Assembly (NCBI GenBank): GCA_963978895.1
Contig: OZ022242.1
Coordinates: 12,070,462 to 12,134,461, forward strand
Reading direction: 5' to 3'
Source: Erpobdella octoculata
Lineage: Eukaryota > Annelida > Clitellata > Hirudinida > Erpobdellidae
DNA: 64,000 nt
Below the pieces are notes generated by a model that was given only the letters and a program-made list of their open reading frames with translations, ran no database searches and was not told where the DNA came from. Within the stretch, counting starts at the first letter, position 1. Every line of letters begins with the position of its first letter. Shown here piece after piece: positions 57,648 to 64,000 of the stretch. The translations under genes and the position numbers were made by a program.

Positions 57648-60308
57648 TCACGTTTGCTCGGACTTCTTCTTTCCATCGCCGAATGGATGCAGACGCTTGT
57701 CTGAAAGCAATTGACATTTATTTAATGTAATTATCTCAAAAAAATAAACAATAAGTACAAAATCATATTACAGTTGTTGCGATGTAATAAAATTTAAACA
57801 ATCAAAATTATATTATACTAGGAGGTAGAATCATCTTGTTGGTTAGCCACACAAAAGGTTCAACGAGAGACTGCCTGTTCTCCACCGAAACCTCCCACAG
57901 TTTAACTGACAAAAAAACATTGAATTTTAAAATATTTAAGTCATGAATAGTTTTTTTTTAATTGCCACAATAATAATTGGACAGGTAAACACAGCCTTTC
58001 AAGTCACTTTACTAAAGACCAATCATAGCAATCTATTATTGTATTATAAACTAAACAAATTTGAAAGTATTAAATTACTTTTTTCAATCTGAGCCCACTT
58101 GTTTGCAGCAACAAAATCGACCTCCCTCACCCCTTTCAGATCACACTTATTTCCAACGGTTATCAACACCGCCTGCAGAATCGTTAACACAAGAAATACA
58201 CATTCAAACTAAGGAAAGACATTAAATTTTAAATATTTTCATTTTAAAAATGAAAAAAAAATGCAAGGAAAATTATCTTGAAAATTTAAAGAAGCAGGAT
58301 TTCATGTATATTCAACCTCTTTCTTTTCTTTGTGTTTTTCAATGAACTTTTTCAATGCATCAATGCACTGGAAAGAGCTTTCACTCGTTACATCGTAAAC
58401 CAGAACGTAACCCTGAATAATATTCCATAGAATTAAAATTTCTTTTTTAAAATAAAACATTGAAAACACAGATTTAAAACTACTCTCACGTCTGCAAAAG
58501 TCAAATACTGTCTTGGTAGTTCTGGTTTAGAATTATTCTGTTCAAGAAAAGAAAAATGACTTCAATTGTTTGTTAATGTTATTTTCATATTTTCTAACTT
58601 CACGACTCAACTTGACTTACCAGACCAGCTGTGTCATATATGTGAATTTTCTCTTTTTGGTTTTTCTCTGTGTCAATTTGAACAACATATATATCCTCAA
58701 TGGTAGAAAACATCGGCTGCAGTGCCAATAAAAAGCCAAATTTCAAAATGATTTGCCATGACAAATCACATAATTACATAACTTGACCATTACTATCACA
58801 CAGTGAAGAAGTTGTATTGATTGTCTAGGTAAACAGCATTGCATAATTAAAGGCGCATTTACACGAGCAAAGATTGACTGGTGCCCAACCAAAATCATAA
58901 ATTACAACTTTTGTAAACTACTTTTAATTTATTTAAAAAATTAAAATACAACAAATATTTTTAATTTAATCAAAATTTTCACTAATTCTAATATTTCAGA
59001 GAATTTACAAATAGCAACTAAAATTAAAATTGAATGACAAAAAATTATTCAATTCTGTTTTATTATTTTATAAGTAAAAGATACTAAAAACAGTCTATGT
59101 TTTCTGGAAGAATACTGGACCAATCATAAGGCTAATCCAATAAGAAATGTGGTTTGCACATTTGAATACGTTATTCACTGGCACATTGAAAGTTGGAAGG
59201 CAATCAACATTCAAAGCTCATGGCTGACAAGTTGTCATTGGGATGCAGGGGAGCATTTACACAAGCATCTTTTCTAATGTCATGAGCCATTAGAAATTGG
59301 CACCAGCCAGTTAACCTTAGCCCTTGTAAATGCACCTTAATGCATACTGTAAATTCACATTACTAATTATTCCAATTTAATAATTAAATGCAACAATTTT
59401 AGTAACAAGACGTTGCTAAGCACTTGTTGGCTTTGGTAAAGCTTCACATTAACAGTTCCCTATTTTTAGAATCAGTGGAGTAATACAATTAAAGCTATAA
59501 TCACAATGTGAAGTAACCATTAGTTAAAACACTTAATAAATGCTGATGAACAATTTAAATAAAAAATTTAATCTTGTGTTGGGGTGTTGGGTCGGATTGG
59601 TGTAGCATGTTCCTATTATAAGAACTGTTCATTAAAATGTAACAAATGTAGATTAGTTTTATGTTTTAAAAATTTAAATATTTTAAAAAGTTAACTTTTA
59701 ATAAAATATTTGCTATGTTGATGACTTTATATAAACCTCTCTGAGTCACCAGGTGCTGCGCACAAAATTTAAGCTGATCTAGACAATAAAATTATTTCTG
59801 TAACTTTTTTCAAATGAATTTTTATTAAACACTATTTTTAGGTCTTTATTCCAATTCATTTGTATCCTCAGCATCCTTGCCATTCACAACTGTAATCACT
59901 GTAATGTAAATAGTTTCTCGAAGGGTACTATTTATGGTTTGTAAAAGTTTTTAAATGCACGATACTTTCTGCTTTTCAGCTTTTTAAGCAGAAAACAGGA
60001 AAATGCCGCTAATGGGAACATTCACCTTGGCTTTTTAATTATTTTAATATCTTAAAAAGAGCTAGGAATTAACTTAACTGTTAAGTCTTAACTCTTAACA
60101 AACAAGCTGCTATCAGCTTTTATGCTGCTAATTAATTAGCATAGCAGAATTAGCTATTATAGCTGTTCATGTTTTGGGTTTAAATTATTAAAAAAAAATT
60201 GACACTTACAGAACCAACGGTGTGGTCACCATTAACAAGTTGTTCTAAAATTGCTGTTTTACCGACTCCGGCTTGGCCGCAGACGATAACTTTGCAGGTC
60301 TTCCCCAT
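57648..60308 (-). CDS. NKIRAS: kappaB-Ras small GTPase (NKIRAS), seven exons, 190 residues
   Basis: NKIRAS proteins are Ras-like GTPases that restrain NF-kB and Ral signalling. Exons in order: 60308-60210, 58716-58621, 58537-58490, 58412-58317, 58172-58079, 57905-57819, 57700-57648. All phases close. [18 protein letters not shown] is the family P-loop start, with Ala at the Ras-12 position. DTAGL puts Leu at Ras-61, and GNKCDL is the guanine-specificity motif. No C-terminal CAAX (ends KKKSEQT), as in the family (human 191-192 residues). Reading through the last donor instead would end the protein after PPSII. It is divergent from PDCL3 with 700 bases between starts. Intron 1 holds a MITE. Confidence 0.95.
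58851..59337. mobile_element. Harbinger-like MITE in NKIRAS intron 1
   Basis: 487 bp with inverted ends AGGCGCATTTACACGAGCAA / TTGTAAATGCACCT and flanking TAA on both sides (58848-58850, 59338-59340). It shares internal blocks with 27832-28650 (TTATTCACT...GAAAGTT, GAAGGCAA[CT]CAACATTCAAA). Confidence 0.8.
59341..60209. other. NKIRAS: NKIRAS intron 1 remainder
   Basis: AT-rich; no recognised feature. Confidence 0.5.
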
Positions 60309-61008
60309 TTTTCCTTCTGTTCAACTTGTTTACAAACACTTAAATATTATAGTTCTACAGCAGATGTCGGTGTGTTAGCACTTTGTTTCAATAATTTAAA
60401 AAACTGAACAGTTTCCAATAATTGTAATGATTTGTATCACATGTTAAATATGTGATTCAAAATTATTTTTGTTTTAGCGATGATCCCATAAGCTATTATG
60501 TTACATTAAAACTACTTTTGACGATTAAATAAATTATAACTAAACAAGAACAAAAATTACAATTAATAATTATTATTTATCGTTTTTAATCAGCTAGCGA
60601 CGGGATTAAATTGGTGAAGTCACGGTGGTCACAGTTGAAACGCTGAAATCAATAAAACTTCTTTCATGGAATTTCAGAAATATAATTTTATTCAGTATTA
60701 GCTGACGCCGCGCAAATGTCCAGACTTATCATGGTTCTTGTCATTGACGTGCACTAGTATTGCTAGTATAAATATTAAATAAATGGTTCTTCTGCTACAT
60801 AATAATAAGTATACTAAGTAAGCAACCGCAGGCGGATGCTGCCCACTGCCGACTCAACTTGTAGGCCGACTCGAACGTTCACCAGCTATTCATTTAATTT
60901 TGTGAGATTTATTAAATTTGTGGCGTTTAGTAAGCCGATTTAATTAAAATTAATAATTTGTTACTTTTTAAATTAATTTTTGAGAAAATCTGTAGTTATC
61001 TTTCCGCA
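60309..61008. promoter_or_regulatory. Divergent promoter region NKIRAS / PDCL3
   Basis: 700 bases between two start codons on opposite strands. It contains both 5' UTRs; no TATA box is evident at either side. Shared control is plausible, not shown. Confidence 0.55.
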
Positions 61009-63358
61009 ATGCAGGTATGTCGTTCAACTTCAAATCATGTTTTTTATCTAGCAAATTTGTTGATAATGATAAACAGCTAATTATAGCCTTTTTAATGAAT
61101 TGTTTTAATACATGTTCGTGCTTTTTATCGTTCACATTTTTATGAACAGAGTAGATAGTAAAACTAGGTCGACTAGGACTAGTTAGACTAGCTAGTAAGA
61201 GTAAGTAGTAGTCGGACGTAGACGTAGAGTAACGATAACGAATAATATTATTTATTAAGTTTACTACAACTCAGCAAACCATAAAAGCTACTCATCCATC
61301 ATCCTTTTAGTTTTAGTGAGATGAATCTAACGCTTTTTTATTTTAATTATGCTAAGAATAATAACAAAAACATTTTAATATTTAATTCATTCAAGAACCC
61401 AAATGAAGACACAGAGTGGAATGATGTCTTGCGTGCGAAAGGCATCATCCCGCCTAGAGAAGAACCAGAACTCACAGAAGAAGATATTGTCAACATGGTC
61501 GAAAACACAATTCAAGAGAAAACACAAGGTGATCTCCCTTTTAATTTTAACTAAACTTTTCCTGTTGGATTTAAAAATCCAAATCAATTTTTAATCTGTC
61601 TTTTTCAGCGTTGATGTATATCTTCAACAACAAAAAACCATAAGCTTTATCAATTTGGTTTTTAATTTTATATAAAAATTTGCTGATTTCAAGGGAAAAG
61701 CTTTGGTGAAATGACATTAGATGAATTGGATGAAAGAGAAGATGACATTGATGAGGAGGAGGAAAGAATCTTTGAAGAATACAGGTTTTATTTATTCTTA
61801 TTAGGTATTCACTATAAAAAAGATTACGGAAAAGAAGAATTATCTTTCAACGTAATTGTAATTTGACATACCAGAAAACAAAGACTTCAGGAGATCAGAA
61901 CCAATCAGAAAAATGCTTGCTTTGGAGATGTTCGAGAAATCTCTAAAGATGAATACGTCCAACAAGTGAACAAGGCAGGAGAGAGCGTCTGGGTTATTCT
62001 CTTAGTTTACAAGCACTCGTAAGAATTTTTCCTTTAGCGTATCTTAGCATTTCAGTGATATTTTTTGGTAATTTTTTAGACTTTTTAACAATTAACTGAT
62101 TGTTTACTCTACTGTTTGAAGTTTTTTCATTTAACATAATGGTTTCAGTTAGTTTTAATCAGAAACTTATTTTTTATGAAATAAAAGTTGAGTAATATTT
62201 ATTATGTAGTTATATTGGCAATAAAAATTTTCATTTGACAGAATTCCTCTCTGCAAGCTGATAGAACAGCATTTTTACGAACTAGCACGAAAGTTTCCAG
62301 CCACAAAATTTCTCAAGAGCATATCGGATGTGTGCATTCCTAATTACCCTGACAAGAATCTCCCGTCTGTATTCGTTTATCTAAATGGTGATCTCAAGAA
62401 ACAATTCGTTGGACCACTCATGTTTGGTGGCATGAAGCTGACCAAAGATGGTATTTAGTTAACTTTTATTTTTAATTGTGTTCAGTAGTGGCATAAAATT
62501 CAATGCCGTTCTGAGGCTGTGGGTGAAAGCATCATATTTATTTTATCACATTCGATTTGTAAGTAGTGGTGGTGACTGTAGACTCTGGCTTGTACAACAT
62601 GGTACTGGGTTTAATTTATTTGGAAAAAGAAAGGTCCACATTGTAAAACTTCTGTTGGCAGAATTAGCTCTCAGCTGCTAAGCTTGACTCTGTTGTGGCT
62701 AAAGCAAGTAAGGTGCTGTACAGCTGCTTATGTCATAGTCTTCTTCTTTATTCCATTTTATGTCCATTTTTCCGTGCTGGCACGGGTTGGACAGTTCTTT
62801 CCAATTTGGTGCTGTACGCCTCATTGAAAGTTTTGGAGCTAATTTTATGCCAGATGCCCTACCTGTCGCAACCATTGTTTTCAACCGTGGCCCTAAGCTG
62901 ATTTGTTTCAAAAAGACTGATCAGGCTCTGCCTACCCTTGATTTTCATCGGATGCCTTTAGCTAAACGGCCAAATCTGAGTTGGTTGAAGGCCTTAGGGC
63001 AAAGTCTAACCCATTGGACCTTCATGTAAACCTTCCTTTTGTCGCTTTTTATGTCACACGTAGGAGGATGCACAGTGTTCCTATTCTATCAGCCCGGACC
63101 ATAAAGTGGTCTTGAAATTGATTAGTTGATGATAATGTCACTATAATCGAATTAAGTTTTTTTTAATTATGTTCATATATTATTTTATTCTCAATTTGCC
63201 ATGTTTTAATTATTACTTCAGAATTGGAGTGGATGCTCTCTGAATCAGGTGCCATAAAAACAGACTTGGAGGAATGTCCGCGCAAAGAGGTACTCGATGT
63301 TTTAACATCATCTATCAGAACGACAACGTACAAAGACAGCGATGATGACAGTGATTAA
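61009..63358 (+). CDS. PDCL3: Phosducin-like protein 3 (PDCL3/VIAF), complete, 239 residues
   Basis: A CCT chaperonin co-factor with a thioredoxin-like fold. Exons: 61009-61014 (only ATG CAG), 61396-61528, 61694-61784, 61875-62018, 62242-62450, 63222-63358. All phases close and the length equals human PDCL3 (239). The product starts [19 protein letters not shown] (human MQDPNADTEWNDILRKKGI), followed by an acidic N-terminal helix region ([19 protein letters not shown]). The thioredoxin-like domain has [35 protein letters not shown] and [10 protein letters not shown]; the C-terminus is acidic (DSDDDSD). The fold lacks a CXXC redox motif, as usual for the family. AATAAA follows at 63412. The microexon start explains why a frame search misses the N-terminus. 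Confidence 0.97.
62725..63010 (+). mobile_element. SINE-like repeat in PDCL3 intron 5
   Basis: CATTTTATGTCCATTTTTCCGTGCTGGCACGGGTTGGACAG and ATGCCAGATGCCCTACCTGTCGCAACC resemble a repeat known from molluscs (GCTGGCATGGGTTGGAC, GATGCCCTTCCT). Diverged and non-coding. Confidence 0.5.
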
Positions 63359-63411
63359 TATTTTGAGTCAATATTCTCTTTATTCCGTTCTAAATTGAAC
63401 TTTATATTTGT

Positions 63412-63417
63412 AATAAA
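63412..63417 (+). terminator. PDCL3: PolyA signal of PDCL3
   Basis: AATAAA, 54 bases after the stop codon. Confidence 0.75.
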
Positions 63418-63544
63418 AGTGCAACAATCTACTCAAGTCTTGTGTTTAAAACTTTTGGCTTTTGTCAGTTCTGTTTGAAAAGATTAGAGAGGTTGATGTC
63501 AACCACAGTTTTTATACACGTTTGCTATTAAATTTATAGTATAA

Positions 63545-63915
63545 AACTGGCACAGTTTGTAGAGGTTTTTCTATCATTTTCTCTTGCTCCCGTTCCCTTC
63601 CCGGCTTCCTTCCCCGTCCACGGTCGCTTTCCCGTTTTCTCGCTCCCACTGGCTCTCCCGTTCTCGCTCGCTTTTTTGCTCCCGGTCGCTTTTCCGTTCC
63701 CGCTTGCTTTACCGTTCCTGCTCATTCTCCAGTTCACGTTTCCGTTCGCTCTCCCGCTCATTTTGTGACCGATCTCAAATTTTTCACAAAAACTTTCCTC
63801 TATTGACTCTCAAGGTTGTGTGAAAATTTTATTACGATCGAATAAATGGTGTAGCAATACATAAAGACCATAAATACATACATACATATAGGCAGACAGT
63901 CATTTATATATAGAT
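63545..63915 (-). mobile_element. Helitron B fragment
   Basis: Pyrimidine minisatellite (63590-63730), TTTTGTGACCGATCTC, GACTCTCAAGGTTGTGTGAAAATTTTATTACGATCG, then CATACATACATATAGGCAGACAGTCATTTATATATAGATA at the 5' end. Close to 48200-48560. The 3' terminus is decayed (TTTGTAGAGGTTTTTCTATC). Confidence 0.7.
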
Positions 63916-64000
63916 ATTGAGATTTGCGGCCGAAGTTTCAATGTGAATATATTTAGGGCACCTTCAAAACAGGTGCTATTCATTAACGTTCAAAGGAATT

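Overview
The window is animal nuclear DNA: AT-rich, with spliced genes of neuronal and housekeeping type and a very heavy load of eukaryotic transposons. No operons or bacterial signals are present. Several repeats (a SINE ending in GGCGCTATATAAATTC plus an ATT tail, a repeat resembling ones known from molluscs, abundant Helitrons) suggest an invertebrate, probably a lophotrochozoan such as an annelid or mollusc. The species cannot be fixed from sequence alone.

Host genes, left to right. (1) The 3' half of a synapsin gene (+, 1231-10015), with the end of domain C, a Gln/Pro-rich linker and a terminal domain E. (2) An LTO1 homologue (-, 26316-24026; five small exons), divergent from (3) a complete Sec1/Munc18 gene (STXBP1/unc-18; +, 26727-37153; 593 residues). 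The Munc18 gene carries a tandem pair of equal-length, same-phase exons (32070-32148 and 32429-32507) that look mutually exclusive. (4) A one-exon gene for a small secreted Gly/Ser/Ala-rich protein (-, 40096-39743), and a possible second, disrupted small secreted ORF near 44.6-44.87 kb. (5) A kappaB-Ras (NKIRAS) gene (-, 60308-57648; 190 residues), divergent from (6) a complete PDCL3/viral-IAP-associated-factor gene (+, 61009-63358; 239 residues). Synapsin and Munc18 both act in synaptic vesicle exocytosis. The other genes are general cell functions (ABCE1 maturation, NF-kB/Ral signalling, CCT chaperonin), and nothing indicates a functional cluster.

Mobile DNA. 4.3-9.5 kb, inside a synapsin intron, is a stack of Helitron-like elements with internal 156-bp satellites, an 18-bp GGGAACGGGAAAGCGACC minisatellite and long (TA)n runs. 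11.5-14.6 kb holds a Penelope-like fragment and hAT-like debris. 14780-19182 is a young Ty3/gypsy element with LTRs identical by eye but a damaged protease active site. 19264-23535 is a Helitron that entered a 30-bp tandem array; it contains a tRNA-derived SINE, which in turn contains an intact piggyBac element with a TTAG target duplication. 40.7-57.0 kb alternates Helitrons, LINE fragments, a Penelope-like ORF broken by a hAT element (itself carrying a SINE), and one Helitron copy that still encodes the start of a Rep/helicase-like protein. That copy links the widespread 18-bp minisatellite to a Helitron reading frame. Two related Harbinger-like MITEs sit in introns of the Munc18 and NKIRAS genes.

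No unknown multi-gene system was found. The strongest leads are the Munc18 alternative exon pair, the Helitron coding-to-minisatellite link, the piggyBac TTAG target, and the orphan secreted proteins. All exon boundaries were derived by hand from splice signals, phase and family similarity recalled without a database search.
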